Notes: generated by a model from the sequence alone, not told the origin. Shown: positions 10,130 to 21,562, counted from the stretch's first letter. The stretch: 64,000 nucleotides of DNA from Diadophis punctatus similis (GCA_023053685.1 JALIGW010000002.1:243132177-243196176), one strand, 5' to 3'. A program made the numbers and translations.

Positions 10130-10311
10130 GATCCACCTTTAGGTCCAACACTGGATCTTCCTTCCTTCCCTCCAACCTCCTTCCCTCCCTTCTGACATGT
10201 GTGGGAGCATAAACATATAGGGAATTCTACCAGTCAGGAAAATTGCTGTCTAGATAGAAAATCTGATCATCTACAACCAGAAGCAAAATAAATGTTAATC
10301 TCTCTTTTCAG

Positions 10312-11195
10312 ATGCTGAAAAATGTACAAAATGTCCAGCAAGTCAGTATCCAAACATCAACAGAGATGAATGTATACCTAAGACTGAAACTTTCCTATCC
10401 TATCAAGAAAATTTGGGGATCATCCTGGTTTCCCTTGCCTTATTTCTGTCTTTGGTAACAGGATTAGTCTTGGGAATCTTCATTAAATTCCGAGAAACTC
10501 CTATAGTCAAAGCCAACAATCGGGATCTCTCCTACATCCTCCTCATCGCCCTCCTGCTTTGTTTCTTGATCTCCTTCCTATTTATAGGTCGGCCAATGAA
10601 AGCCTCCTGCCTTCTTCGACAACCAGCCTTCAGCAACATCTTCTCAGTTGCCTTAGCCAAAACAATCACTGTGGTGTTAGCATTCTTGGCCACAAAACCA
10701 GGGAATAAAGTACACAGATGGCTGGGGAAAAGCCTGGCCAACTCCATCATCCTTTGTTGTTCAGGTGTCCAAGTTGTTGTCTGCAGTATTTGGTTGGGCA
10801 TTTCACCCCCATTTCCTGATTTGGACACATACTCGCAGACTGGTTACATCATTCTTCAATGTAATGAAGGTTCTGTTGCCATGTTCTACCTTGCTCTAGG
10901 CTACATGGGCTTCCTGGCTGTCATCTGCTTCCTGGTGGCTTTCTTTGCCAGGAATCTACCTGGGGCCTTCAATGAAGCCAAGCTCATCACCTTCAGCATG
11001 CTGGTCTTCTGCAGTGTCTGGGTATCCTTTGTACCCACCTACCTTAGTACCAAGGGGAAGTACATGGTGGCTGTGCAGATCTTCTCCATCTTGGCTTCCA
11101 GTGCCAGCCTGTTAGGCTTCATTTTTATTCCCAAATCTTATATTATTTTCTTAAGACCTGATCTGAATACAAAGGAACATTTGATGTCAAAATAA
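10312..11195 (+). CDS. VMN2R-like: V2R-A exon 6 (7TM exon), TM3 shortened
   Basis: 884 bp, 12 less than in B and C. Acceptor tcttttcag. Encodes [12 protein letters not shown], then seven hydrophobic segments and the C-terminus. TM3 reads [12 protein letters not shown] where C has [16 protein letters not shown], so four codons are missing at about 10653. The stop codon overlaps an AATAAA hexamer. Confidence 0.93.
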
Positions 11196-11296
11196 AATAA
11201 AAATTAAATTATTATATCTGAGGCACTGGCCTATTAATTTTTTTTAGCAAACGATGAAGGGGTTTTTGTAAGACACCCATGAATTAGCTTCAGTTA

Positions 11297-11746
11297 TTTA
11301 TTTATTTATTTATTTATTTGTTTGTTTGTTTGTTTGTTTATTTATTTATTTATTTATTTATTTATTTGGGAATTCTTCTATGCCGCCCTACTCCCTAAGG
11401 ACTCAGGGAGGCGTACAGCATTTTAAAGAACACCAAACAATAAAATCATTTAAAACAATTTTAAAAAATTGAAAAAGACATATAAAACCATGCATACATG
11501 GGGGAGACCTCAGATGTAAAGTTATCTCAAAATCACCCCACCTGCAGGAAGAGCCATGTCTTAATGGCTTTTCGGAAGGCCAGCAAGGTGGGAATAATTC
11601 GGATCTCTGGGGGAAGTTGGTTCCAGAGAACAGGGACCCCTACAGAGAAGGCCCTCCCCCTAGACCCCCCCAGCCGGCATTGTTTTGCTGATGGGACCCG
11701 GAGGAGGCCCGCTCTGTGAGACCTGACCGGTCGAAGGGAAGTATGA
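11297..11746 (-). mobile_element. Outer L2 LINE copy, 3' part
   Basis: Begins with a (ttta/tttg)n tail and the L2 3' terminus (tatgccgccctactccctaa). The minus strand encodes the end of ORF2. It stops at the codons for [10 protein letters not shown], exactly where the outer copy resumes at 13783 with DRILP. The inner L2 at 11752-13782 interrupts it. Confidence 0.8.
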
Positions 11747-11751
11747 GGTAG

Positions 11752-13782
11752 TTTAGTTTAGTTTAATTAAATTTATATACCGCCCTTCTCCAGGGGACTC
11801 AGGGTGGTGAACAGCCAAGTAAAAACACAATATAAACATTAAAATATATATACATTTAAAAGAAAATATTTGATGTGGCCCTGATTTAATACAGTTAAAA
11901 TTTGGTAAAATCTTAAAAACCCCAAACACTTTTTCATGCCAGCCCAGCTTGATAAAAATAATACGTCTTGAGGGCATGGCGGAAGGTGGACAGGTCGTGA
12001 ATGGTTCTTAAGTCTGGAGGGAGCTGATTCCAGAGGGTGGGTGCTCCCACAGAGAAGGCCCTCCCCCTGGGCGTCACCAGCCTACACTGCTTGGCTGATG
12101 GCACCCCGAGGAGGCCCTCTCTGTGGGAGCGCACTGGTCGATGGGAGGCAGTTTGTGGCAGCAGACGGTCTCGGAGATACCTAGGTCCAATGCCATGGAA
12201 CGCTTTAAAGGTAGTAACAAGCACCTTGAAGTGCACCAGAAGCCAGTGCAGCTCGCGCAGGAGGGGTGTTATATGGGAGCGCCAATTAGCCCCCGAAACC
12301 ACCCGCGCGGCTGCATTCTGGATCAGTTGGAGCCTCCGGATGCTCTTAATGGGGAGCCCCATGTAGAGAGCATTACAGTAGTCCAGACGCGACGTGACTA
12401 GGGCATGGGTGACTGTGCACAGGGAATCCCGATCCAGAAAGGGCCGCAACTGGCGTATCAGGCGGACCTGATAAAAGGCCGCCCTGGTCACAGCTGTCAG
12501 ATGGTCCTCTAAGGACAGCTGTGGATCCAGGAGGACACCCAGATTGTGAGCCCTTTCGGCGGGGGCTAGAGACTCGCCCCCGATAGTCAGAGATGGAATC
12601 ATCTGACTATATCAAGACGCTGGGAACCACAGCCACTCCGTCTTGGAAGGGTTGAGCCTAAGTCAGTTTCTCCAGGTACCGGGACATCACTTCAAGGGCA
12701 GCATTGGGGTGGCCTGGGGTGGAAATGTACAGCTGTGTATCATCAGCGTACTGATGGTACTTCACCCCAAAGCCACGGATGATCTCACCCAGCGGCTTCA
12801 CATAGATGTTGAACAGAAGGGGCGAGAGAATTGATCCCTGGGGCACTCCATATGTAAGAGGCCTCGAGGACGACCTCTGCCGCCCTACCAATACAAACTG
12901 CAACCGGTTGGAGAGAAAGGAGGAGAACCAATGAAAAACGGTGCCCCCTATCCCTAACTCTTCCAGCCGGTGCAGCATGATACCATGGTCGATGGTATCA
13001 AAAGCCGCTGAGAGGTCTAATAGGACCAGGACAGAGGAACAACCCCTGTCCCGAGCCCTCCAGAGATCATCAGCCAATGCGACCAATGTCGTTTCCGTGC
13101 TGTGCCCGGCCCTGAAACCCGACTGGAACAGATCTAGGTATGATGATTCCTCCAAGTACTGGGTAAACTGTCGTGCGACCACACTCTCAACAACCTTCGC
13201 CACGAAGTGAAGGTTGGAGACAGGGCGATAGTTAGCTAAAATTGCTGGGTCCGGGAAGGGCTTCTTGAGGAGAGGCCTCACCACCGCTTCTTTCAAAGCC
13301 GTGGGGAAGTAATCCTCCCCCAAACGAGTGTTAATAATTCCCTGGAGCCAGCCTCGTGTAACCTCCCAGGTAGCCAGCACTAACCAGGAGGGACACGGGT
13401 CCAATAAACATGTGGCCGCACTGAGCCTCCCCAGAATCTTGTCCACATCCTCAGGGGTCACCGAGTCAAACTCTTCCCAGATAATGTTCTCAAGACTATT
13501 CCCTGTCACCGCGTCCGTATCCACCCAGTTGGAGTCCAGTTCCCCCTGAATCTGAGCGATTTTGTCATGCAGATATCGTCCAAAGTCCTCAGCCCTGCCT
13601 TCCAGGGGATCCTCCCGCGCTTCTTGATGGAGTAAGGAACGGGTCACCCTGAACAGGGCCGTTGGACGATTCTCTGATGACACGATAAGAGCGGAAAAAT
13701 ACTTCGATTTCTCCGCTTTTATCGCCACTAGGTAGGTCTTAATATGCGACCTTACCAGTGTTCGATCAGATTCAGAGAGACT
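11752..13782 (-). mobile_element. Inner L2-clade LINE with reverse transcriptase, 5'-truncated
   Basis: The minus strand carries a broken ORF2. A 356-residue reading frame (13728-12658) has SGFRAGHSTETTLVAL, FDTIDHGIMLH, GVPQGSILSPLLFNIY and YHQYADDTQLYIST, which are the RT palm and catalytic YADD box. A frameshift separates it from the C-terminal part (12602-11934), with [16 protein letters not shown] and FKVLVTTFKAFHG. Flanking ggtag (11747-11751 and 13783-13787) is a possible 5-bp target duplication. No endonuclease domain. Confidence 0.85.
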
Positions 13783-14085
13783 GGTAGGATGCGGTCCTGG
13801 AGGTAACCTGGTCCTAAGCCATGTAGGGCTTTAAAGATGATGATCAACACCTTGAATTGCACCCAGAGACCAATGGGCAACCAATGCAGCTGGCGGAGTA
13901 TGGGTGTTACGTGGGTGTATTTTGAGACACCCACCACAGCACGCGCAGCCGCATTTTGCACCAGTTGGAGTCTCTGGGTACTCTTCAAGGGTAGCCCCAT
14001 GTAGAGCGCATTACAGTAATCCAATCTAGAGATGACAAGGGCATGAGTGACCGTGAGTAGAGCCTCCTTCTCCAAGTATGGTACC
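13783..14085 (-). mobile_element. Outer L2 LINE copy, 5' part
   Basis: The minus strand encodes [20 protein letters not shown], then [20 protein letters not shown], ending DRILP. It continues in 11297-11746 once the inner L2 is removed. Confidence 0.8.
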
Positions 14086-14204
14086 AAGTATGGTATATGA
14101 AGTGTTAGTATTGCTAGCCAATTGTGGATTTGTAATTGTGCTGAATAATTTTGTAAGTGAGTCCATTACTGGAACAAGGAAAGGTAACATGGGAATTTGT
14201 GGTC

Positions 14205-14345
14205 AAGACTGTCCAGAAAAAGATCTGGAGGTAAAAACAGTCATTAGCATATTTAAAAGATCCACATCCAGATAAGGAGAACTAATTAAGTGTCTACTAC
14301 TAATTAAGGACTACTGCAATGCATTCTACATGGGACTAACCTTCA
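14205..14345. repeat. Direct repeat unit, copy 1
   Basis: Starts gtccagaaaaagatctggag and ends in the L2 codons DYCNAFYMGL. Copy 2 lies at about 14603-14743 with few differences, although the L2 pieces after the two copies are much more divergent. Confidence 0.75.
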
Positions 14346-14600
14346 AGATTATTTGGAAGCTGCAGCTGGTGCAGAATGCAATGGCATGCACCATGCTGGG
14401 AGCTCCCAGTTCTGCACATGCAACATCCTTATTGCGTGAGCTGCATTTGTTATCGGTTTGCTTCCAATTCAAAGCATTGGTTTTTATCTTTAAAGCCCTA
14501 CATGACATAGCTCCAGGGTATCTGAGGAGCCATCGCTCCCTGATGGGACAAATCTGCCCACTTGCACCAGTGGAAGTAGCTAACTACGTACAGTGTCTGC
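14320..14600 (+). mobile_element. Decayed L2 LINE C-terminal fragment
   Basis: The + strand encodes [20 protein letters not shown] and FKALVFIFKALHDIAPGYL, homologous to the C-terminus of L2 ORF2. Strongly diverged from the copies on either side. Confidence 0.7.
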
Positions 14601-14602
14601 TA

Positions 14603-14743
14603 AGACTGTCCAGAAAAAGATCTGGAGGTTAAAAACAGTCATTACCATATTTAAAAAATCCACATTCAGATGAGGAGAACTTATTAAGTGTCTACTACTA
14701 ATTAAGGACTACTGTAATGGACTCTACATGGGGCTACCCTTGA
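14603..14743. repeat. Direct repeat unit, copy 2
   Basis: Second copy of the 14205-14345 unit, again starting gtccagaaaaagatctggag and running into the L2 codons for DYCNGLYMGL. Confidence 0.75.
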
Positions 14744-15335
14744 ATAGTATTCAGAGACTTCAACTGGTGCAAAATGCGGCTGCGCGTGCTGTGGTGGGTG
14801 TTTCAAGATACACCCATGTAACACCCATGTAACACGCCAGTTGCATTGACTGCCCATTGGTCTCCGGGTACAATTCAAGGTGTTGATCATCATCTTTAAA
14901 GCCCTACATGGCTTAGGACCAGGTTACCTCCGGGACCGCATTCTACCTCATATTTCCCTTCGACCGGTTAGGTCCCATAGAGTGGGTCTCCTCCAGGTCC
15001 CGTCAACCAAACAATGTCGGCTGGCAGGGCCTAGGGGGAGGGCCTTCTCTGTGGGGGGGCCCTGCTCTCTGGAACCAACTCCCCCCAGAGATACAAATTG
15101 TCCCCACCTTGCTGGCCTTCCGAAAAGCGGTGAAGACATGGCTCTTCCGGCTGGCAGGGTTTTGTGAAAATTTCATCTTGGTCTCCCCTATGTATGTAAG
15201 ATTTTGTATGCCTTTTAAATGTATTTTAAATTGTTTTAAATTGTATTGTTTAGTGGTTCTTCAAATGTTATACGCCGCCCTGAGTCCCCAGGGAGAGGGC
15301 GGCATATAAGAATCCTAAATAAAATAAAAATAAAT
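14725..15335 (+). mobile_element. L2 LINE 3' end
   Basis: The + strand encodes [20 protein letters not shown], then [19 protein letters not shown] and RGRAFSV, followed by a 3' UTR ending gagggcggcatataa and an (ataaa)n tail. Frameshifted and 5'-truncated. Confidence 0.8.
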
Positions 15336-15348
15336 AAATAAGGACTTG

Positions 15349-15690
15349 AAGCAGGGGGTATCGAGGAGAAGAGCCTTTTCCACTGTGTCCCATCCCTGTA
15401 GAACATTCTACTGTGGACATGAGAACTTTCCCCTCCCTTTTGGCCTTCCAGAAGAGTATCAAACCTGACTTTGGGGATGCTCACTGCTGTAGTTGGCTGG
15501 TGGGGTAAGAAGACCTCCATCCCTATCACTTCCAATTCTTTGCTCTCTTTGTTTGGTTTATCATAACATTCTAATTCTGTGTTGCTTAAATCTTTTAACT
15601 ATTTTTACTTGATTTTTAACTTGTAAACTACCCAGAGTCACATTGTAGGGGAAATGAGTGACACAAACAAACAAACAAATAAATAATCAG
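15349..15690 (+). mobile_element. Second L2-related LINE 3' fragment
   Basis: Encodes a decayed C-terminal LINE peptide (RRRAFSTVS; FWPSRRVSNLTL), then a 3' end with aaactacccagagtca and (aaac)n. A different subfamily from the adjacent L2. Confidence 0.5.
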
Positions 15691-15823
15691 GTACAAGTGA
15701 TAACATACCAAGGAATTGTGGTGTGTATATGTGGTTTTAAGATATAAAAACAGCTTGATTGGGACATGGTTCACAATCTGTCAGCTGCCTAGGGTCACCC
15801 TGTAGCGAAGATGTGTGGTGTAA

Positions 15824-15905
15824 ATAAATGAATGAATGAATGAATGAATGAATGAATGAATGAATGAATGAATGAATGAATGAATGAATGAATGAATGAA
15901 TGAAT
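15824..15905. repeat. (AATG)n microsatellite flanked by a direct repeat
   Basis: About 20 tandem aatg units. Similar sequence lies on both sides: gattttaagatataaaaaca near 15955 matches ggttttaagatataaaaaca near 15733, and gggacatgg recurs after both. The microsatellite therefore lies between two copies of a short duplicated segment. Confidence 0.85.
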
Positions 15906-16389
15906 CAGATACATATGATGAAATATCACAGAATTCTGATCTGTATATGTGATTTTAAGATATAAAAACAGCTTGCTGAATATCATCAAATGCACTTGAC
16001 TGGGACATGGATTACAAGTTTCGATCATTACTTCAGTGCATAAATAAAGTACTGAACCCCAGTTTCTTCTCCCGGTGTGATTCTTGGCTCAAATTCCATT
16101 GGGTATAATGAACTCAGTTTTGGCCTGGCCTAACAGGCACATGATAGTAGTTTGGGTGCTTGGCAACTAGCTCATCTGTATGGCCAATTGCAATGGCCTG
16201 CAGTCCCATGATTGTGATTTTCAATGTTTTTAGTCAGTTTCTGGCATTTACTTCCTATTTCTGGCACACACAAAAACCCACACACTTTGGGGAAAATAGA
16301 TCTGCTTAACATCCATGGTCTTCAATGAATCAATCACAGGACCCAAAGCAAATAATGAAGGCTTGTGATGTTTATTAAAGAGCTCATGC

Positions 16390-17133
16390 ACCTCCCCCCT
16401 GCCCGCTTGGCAAAAAAGTTCCCAACAACCTCTCCAAAATGCTGGAAATGCAAAAAGGAGAGAGGAACATATTACCACCAATGGTGGACTTGTCCCAAAG
16501 CTAGAAACTTTTGGAATAAAATTAGAGCCTGGTTGGGAGAATTATTACAGAAAGAAATTGTTCTAAAGCCTGAATTGTTTTTATTGGGGATACTGCGTAC
16601 AAGATACTCAAAAGAAGAAAGATACCTAATTTTACACATAGCCACAGCAGCTAGACTATCATACGCCCAGAATTGGAAATCAGAACACGTGCCCACTGCT
16701 TCGATGGTCATCAGAAAAATACTTGATTGCACAGAAATGTGCAAACTGACAATGGAGATTCATGGAAAAGATGACACGGATTTCTACGAAATATGGAATA
16801 AGGTATACAATTGGATTAAACAAAACCCAAAATTAAAAATTTGGCTATAAGGATGAAGATGAATTGAGATATATTCATAAATGCTTTCTTTACAAGCTGT
16901 AATTAAATTAATTAAATTACGGATTATATTCACCGATAATTACGATATGAAATATACTTAAAATGTATATATAGATATTGATACGAAACAAACACTTTAA
17001 TAACGCTGTTAAAGCATTGGACTATTTCTTGTTGTTGTTTGCAAATATGTGTACTTGTTTGTGTTTGTGTGTCTTGTTTGTGTCTTTTTTTTTATCGTAA
17101 AAATTTAATAAAGACTATTTTTTTTAAAAAAAT
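16390..17133 (+). mobile_element. 5'-truncated L1 LINE
   Basis: A 13-bp target duplication aaagagctcatgc flanks it (16377-16389 and 17134-17146). The + strand encodes the L1 ORF2 C-terminus with CWKCKKERGTYYHQWWTC, the zinc-knuckle-like cysteine/histidine motif, and ends KLKIWL. A short 3' UTR, aataaa and an A/T-rich tail follow. The frame is open for 161 codons, so this is a fairly young insertion, dead because it is 5'-truncated. Confidence 0.92.
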
Positions 17134-17146
17134 AAAGAGCTCATGC

Positions 17147-17685
17147 TGGTGGGACTCCTTCCAAAGAATATTGAGAGAGATCCCATTCTACAAAGAGATG
17201 CACTCATATTTATACATCTCAAAAAGCTAGCAGAGACCACAAGGAACCGATGATTTAACTGTGCACATTCATACTAACTCCACATCTCCTGCGAGGAGAG
17301 AAGCAGAAATGGGGGCAGGTGTTCAAAGAATCCCACGTTGCGCAGTACCACAGAATGGAGTGAGGTTCACCTGATTCCTGATTAATTCTCATTCCAAGCC
17401 TGAAATCTCTCCCAAACTCAAATTGCCTTACTGTTGACAGAGAAAATTGACCTTCCAAGCAAGCAAAGATCCCCACTTGATCCGTGAAGAAACAGTCAGG
17501 AGACGTTTGTGACAGCTGAACCCCCCCCCATTTGAGCAAAGCTGCCTCGCACAGTGTAATTTCACAGCAGGTACAGCCTCTCCCATTGGGACCCTTCGGT
17601 TTCCCCCCCCCCCAGTGGAGCGATGGTGGAATGAAGTCCCTGGTAAATCTTTGAGTTATTTCCTTGGCTGGCAAAAGGCGTGGCC
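17147..17685. other. Gene-free stretch
   Basis: No coding potential, exon or named repeat found. It has short C-runs (near 17521 and 17605) and ends where the 17686 MITE begins. Confidence 0.4.
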
Positions 17686-18225
17686 CAAAGGTGGGTTCCT
17701 GCCGGAGCTGCCCGGTGCACAACTCTGGTAGGGAGTGGCCGATTGCGCAATTTGAGCGCAACCGCTCCGGAGCCCTCTCTGCCGGTCCACCGCACGCGTC
17801 GCCATTTTTTCCATGAATTTTTGGCCGATTTTGTTTCTGCGCATACGCAGAAGCAAAATCGCGCTAAAATCTCATGAGGGGACGTGTGCGCGAGAGATAT
17901 TTTGGCGAGATTTTGTTTCTGTGCATACGCAGAAGCAAAATCGCGCTAAAATCTCATGAGGGGACGTGTGCGCGAGAGATATTTTGGTGAGATTTTGCTT
18001 CTGCGCATGCGCAGAAGCAAAATCGCACCAAAATCTCGCACCTGCGCACATCCCCTCATGAGATTTCAGCACGATTTTGCTTCCGCTCCTGCACAGAAGC
18101 AAAATCGCATGAGGGGGCATGCACGTGTATGAGGGGGCGCGTGCGTGTAGCGAGCGTGCGAGCACCCAAAGTGTGGAGATGTGAGCGCAGCACACCGGCA
18201 CCGATAAGGGATCAACTCGCTGCTG
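17686..18225. mobile_element. hAT-type MITE, long CAGNGG subfamily, 540 bp
   Basis: Starts CAAAGGTGGGTTCCTGCCGG and ends ACTCGCTGCTG, flanked by perfect 8-bp duplications gcgtggcc (17678-17685 and 18226-18233). The interior holds repeated hairpins of gattttgcttctgcgcat type and its complement. Same subfamily as 56150, 60030 and 62419. Confidence 0.88.
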
Positions 18226-18233
18226 GCGTGGCC

Positions 18234-18534
18234 CATTTTTGGCTTCCCCTGCCCCCCAGAAACACTCTGACGGCCAAAAAGAGGGTGTGTCTATGTTTTC
18301 TGGGGCCTCCGCCTACCCCTTTTTTGGCCTCTCCTGCCTCCTAGAAGCACTCTGCCAGCCTGCAGAAGCACTCTGCTGGCCCTCGCAAATGTAAGTCCGG
18401 CACTTGGCTGAAGGGTGGGGGCCAGCGGGTGGGTGTGGTGATGTGGGCGGGGCAGCATCATGGTCCTGCGCGGGCTGGATTAATGCTTTTGGTGGGTTGG
18501 ATCTGTCCCACGGGCCATAGTTTGAGGATGCCTG
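18234..18534. mobile_element. Possible second-family hAT MITE, 3' part
   Basis: GC-rich sequence ending GGGCCATAGTTTGAGGATGCCTG. The final bases resemble the inverted end of CAGG...CCAAACTATGG elements such as the one at 29541-29686. The 5' end could not be placed; it may start left of the 17686 MITE. Confidence 0.35.
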
Positions 18535-18544
18535 GTATAGTATA

Positions 18545-19022
18545 ATGACAGAGTCCACTACAAATAGAGACCAGATCAATGTGTGACTATTTACATATAT
18601 CCCAAAACTCTCTGACGACTCTGGTTTCCTTGAAAATATTCTATTAAGGATGTTTGGAGCCAGGAGCTGATCTCCAATGAATGGGCCTCCTCTGTAATGG
18701 ACCTCCTCTCTTCATGTTGCTGTTATCTAAATTATACTGGTTTAGTTGCTTTTGTTAACTCTCTAAAGACTTTTCTGGAAGCTTTCAGATTTGACACAAA
18801 CATATATCCACTATATGTTTGCGCGCTGATATCGTGACATTGGAAATCCGTGAGTGCACAAATTGGTCCTGAGAGACAAAGTGAGGATGAGATCATCTTC
18901 AGGGGAGGTGGGGAGGTGTTTTCTCCTATAGATCTAAAATACGAAAGCTTTCTTCTACAACTTTATGTTACTCTTTGTTCAAACCACACACAAGGTTAAA
19001 CACACCACCACAAACACAAATC
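18545..19022 (+). promoter_or_regulatory. Upstream/5' UTR block of V2R-B conserved with V2R-C
   Basis: Aligns by eye with 32060-32626 upstream of V2R-C: shared stretches include gtgactatttacata, gacttttctggaagctttca, gatttgacacaaacatatat and the bases before the start codon. It should contain the promoter and 5' leader, but no TATA box or defined factor site can be assigned from sequence alone. Confidence 0.55.
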
Positions 19023-19228
19023 ATGTTGCTATTTCAGCTACTTCTCTGGGCCCAGGGAATCTGGGGGACGTTTAAGAACAAATGCCTCCTGACTCTACAG
19101 AGGGATCTAGTGGACCCAAAGAATCATTACAGACTGGGAGAGTTTTCCATTGATGGCATAATCTCTGCAACTCAGGCTACGTTTCGAATAGTAAGTTTCA
19201 AAAGCTCTCCTTTGACTCAAGTATTGGG
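19023..19228 (+). CDS. VMN2R-like: V2R-B exon 1 (signal peptide)
   Basis: ATG with a hydrophobic leader [15 protein letters not shown], then [20 protein letters not shown]. 206 bp, donor ttgg/gtaagt, ends two bases into a codon, matching exon 2. This start is conserved in C. Confidence 0.92.
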
Positions 19229-19357
19229 GTAAGTCAATCTTCCAGCACTGTAGTAGAGACACTTTATTTATGGCTTATTCAAAAGTTTCAGCAGCCATTG
19301 TTCCCTTTCAATTTTGGGGATCTATTTTAGATCCTGCAGCTGATGAGCCTCCTTTGA

Positions 19358-19410
19358 AATTAGAATAGAATGGAATAACAGAGTTGGAAGGGACCTTGGA
19401 TGTACCTTTA
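19358..19410 (-). repeat. CR1 3'-terminal scrap
   Basis: gaatggaataacagagttgg and aagggacctt are the reverse complement of the CR1 3' end seen at 41270-41325. In intron 1 of V2R-B. Confidence 0.6.
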
Positions 19411-19530
19411 TGGTACATTTTTTCAGACCGATTCTTGGGCAAATCCTGATTAGAACTATATTTCTAAAAAGGCATGAAATAAAATATTCTTTTCATTGTT
19501 TACTGTACGTTTAATATATTATCCTTACAG

Positions 19531-19822
19531 GATGCAATCGGCAGAATACTGGAAAATACTATCCTTCCTTTTTGCTATCCAAGACATCAACCATGATTCC
19601 CATATCTTACCCAACATCACCCTGGGTTACAATATCTATGAAAATTATTTCGATTCAAGAAAGACTTCGGATGCTTTGCTGGACCTGCTTTCAGAGGGGG
19701 AGGCCAATGTCCCCAACTACAATTGTGGGAGAGAGAGAAACACAGTGGCTGTTCTGGAAGGGGCTGAAACTGGCTTCTCCATCCAGATATCATCCATGTT
19801 GGGCACCTACAAAATCCCACAG
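19531..19822 (+). CDS. VMN2R-like: V2R-B exon 2
   Basis: 292 bp, acceptor atccttacag, donor cacag/gtgagt. Encodes [19 protein letters not shown] and ends YKIPQ. Nearly identical to exon 2 of C. Confidence 0.93.
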
Positions 19823-20009
19823 GTGAGTCTTTGTTGGAAAGACCAGTTTTAACCATGCAGCTTTCAACCAGAGGTCCTCCCTTGTACATGAAGATCACAG
19901 TTTGTTATGGAAATGATTGCTCTTAAGCATGATAGTTCAGGTTATCCAAAGGGAGGGAAGAAGTAAAGCAAATAAATCTGCTCATGTCATATTCCAAATT
20001 TAGATTTGG

Positions 20010-20549
20010 ACTTACGCCCAACTGTGGAGAAAAGAAACAGTTCCTACTAACCTAATGATTATAAATAAGATCCTAGAATGCGCAGAAATGAACAGACTAA
20101 CCATGCAAATAAAAGACAAAGAGGAAACTGACTTTTATAAAATTTGGGAGAAATTGTATGACTGGTTGAATCGCAAAAACAAAACGAAGTCAGAGGTTTT
20201 ATATGTATGTAAGCAAAAAGATATGCAACTAACTGAAATAGAGATAAAAGTTAAAACTAATGAAGGCAATTAATTTTTTTTTCTTCTGTTAAGTAAGACA
20301 ATAAGAATAACAGTAATATAAAAACACAATGATACGTTAAACTGCTTAATGAAGAAAAATTATTGATTGTGCGGTTTGTTGAGTTCTGTGGTTTGTCAGG
20401 TTTGTTATGTCCTTTGTATAGGTTTTGTAAATGTATTTATGTATTTATGTATATATTTATTTTTTCTTTTATTGTATGTTATATGTACTAATTTTTTTAA
20501 AACTATTCAATAAAAACTATTTTTTAAAAAATAAAATAAAATAAAATAA
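20010..20549 (+). mobile_element. 5'-truncated L1 LINE in intron 2 of V2R-B
   Basis: Flanked by a 14-bp target duplication aaatttagatttgg / aaattcagatttgg (19996-20009 and 20550-20563, one mismatch). Encodes the L1 ORF2 end (ILECAEMNRLTMQIKDKEET, FYKIWEKLYDW) and finishes in an (ataaa)n tail. Absent from the matching intron of C. Confidence 0.9.
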
Positions 20550-20749
20550 AAATTCAGATTTGGGAAACTTTCTAGGATAAAATATTCTACATGCAAGGAG
20601 CAAATGCGGGATAAGCAATGCATGAGTCAATGCGGGAATACAGAAGTCTTAACTGCAAGAAGTGGAACTAACTCTTGATTTAAGACAGAACTGATGTCTT
20701 ACGTCTGTCAGGGGTCTTAGACTAAATGCCACCTTTCCTTCCTTTTCAG

Positions 20750-21562
20750 ATTAGTTACAATTTTGTTTCTCAGATTCTGATGGATAAAGTTGGCTTTCCT
20801 TTCTTCTACCCAATGCTCCCTGCTGAAGGATTCCAGTATTCAGGGATGGTCAAGCTACTCCTCCATTTCAAGTGGATTTTGGTTGGGCTGCTTGCTCCGG
20901 ACACTGACCAGGGGCAGAAATTCATGAACACATTTACTTTAATGCTGACAAGAAATGGCATATGTCCAGTTATATCACAGACCTTTTCACCAATTATTCA
21001 AAAAAAGTCCATAAAATTTCACGAGTATCATAACTGGAAGCAAGTGAGCACCTTTCTTTATGCTGCAGAATTTCACTCAATCGGTGCAGGAATAGTAATT
21101 CTATATCTGGTGTTTGAAAGAATTAAGGACCCTCTTGTGGGAAAAGTTGTCATGACAACAGTGCTCTGGGACTTAACTCTTTATCTGATAGACGAAGGGA
21201 CCCTTTTTGAATACATTCATAGCATGGTTTCCTTTGTTTTGAAGACAAATCAAATGACCAAATTTGGTGGATACAGACATGTTTATTCGTTCATTAAACA
21301 CTTTGCAGAGAAATCCTTTATGTGCTCCTACAACAAGGATGCCTTTTCTGTGAAAGTCTGGAGACGCTGCAGAGAGCGAGAAGGTCTGCAGGCTCTGCCC
21401 CAACACATGATGGATCCAATCTTGTGTCTAGATAACTATTTCATTTACAACACCATCTGGGCTCTGGCACGGGCCTTACATGCAGCCTATTTCTCCAGAT
21501 TCAAGAGGACAAGGAGGGAAGGTGGGAAGAACTTGGAAACTCCAAGGCTAAAGGCTTGGCAG
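20750..21562 (+). CDS. VMN2R-like: V2R-B exon 3
   Basis: 813 bp, acceptor ccttttcag, donor gcag/gtattt. Encodes [19 protein letters not shown] through KAWQ. Open throughout and very close to exon 3 of C. Confidence 0.93.

Larger units (their letters stand above)
5873..11195 (+). pseudogene. VMN2R-like: V2R-A: vomeronasal type-2 receptor, exons 2-6, probably non-functional
   Basis: Family C pheromone receptor of vomeronasal sensory neurons. Exons: 5873-6164, 6313-7122, 8379-8606, 9394-9520, 10312-11195, all with AG/GT borders and matching phases; together they encode about 780 residues. The order is ligand-binding ANF-receptor domain (exons 2-4), cysteine-rich region (exon 5), then 7TM with the family ending [14 protein letters not shown]. 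Two defects are visible. No exon 1 with a signal peptide is found in the 5.8 kb upstream. TM3 lacks four residues present in B and C (junction near 10653). All other codons are open, so it either decayed recently or uses a divergent first exon. Introns hold three MITEs. Confidence 0.8.
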
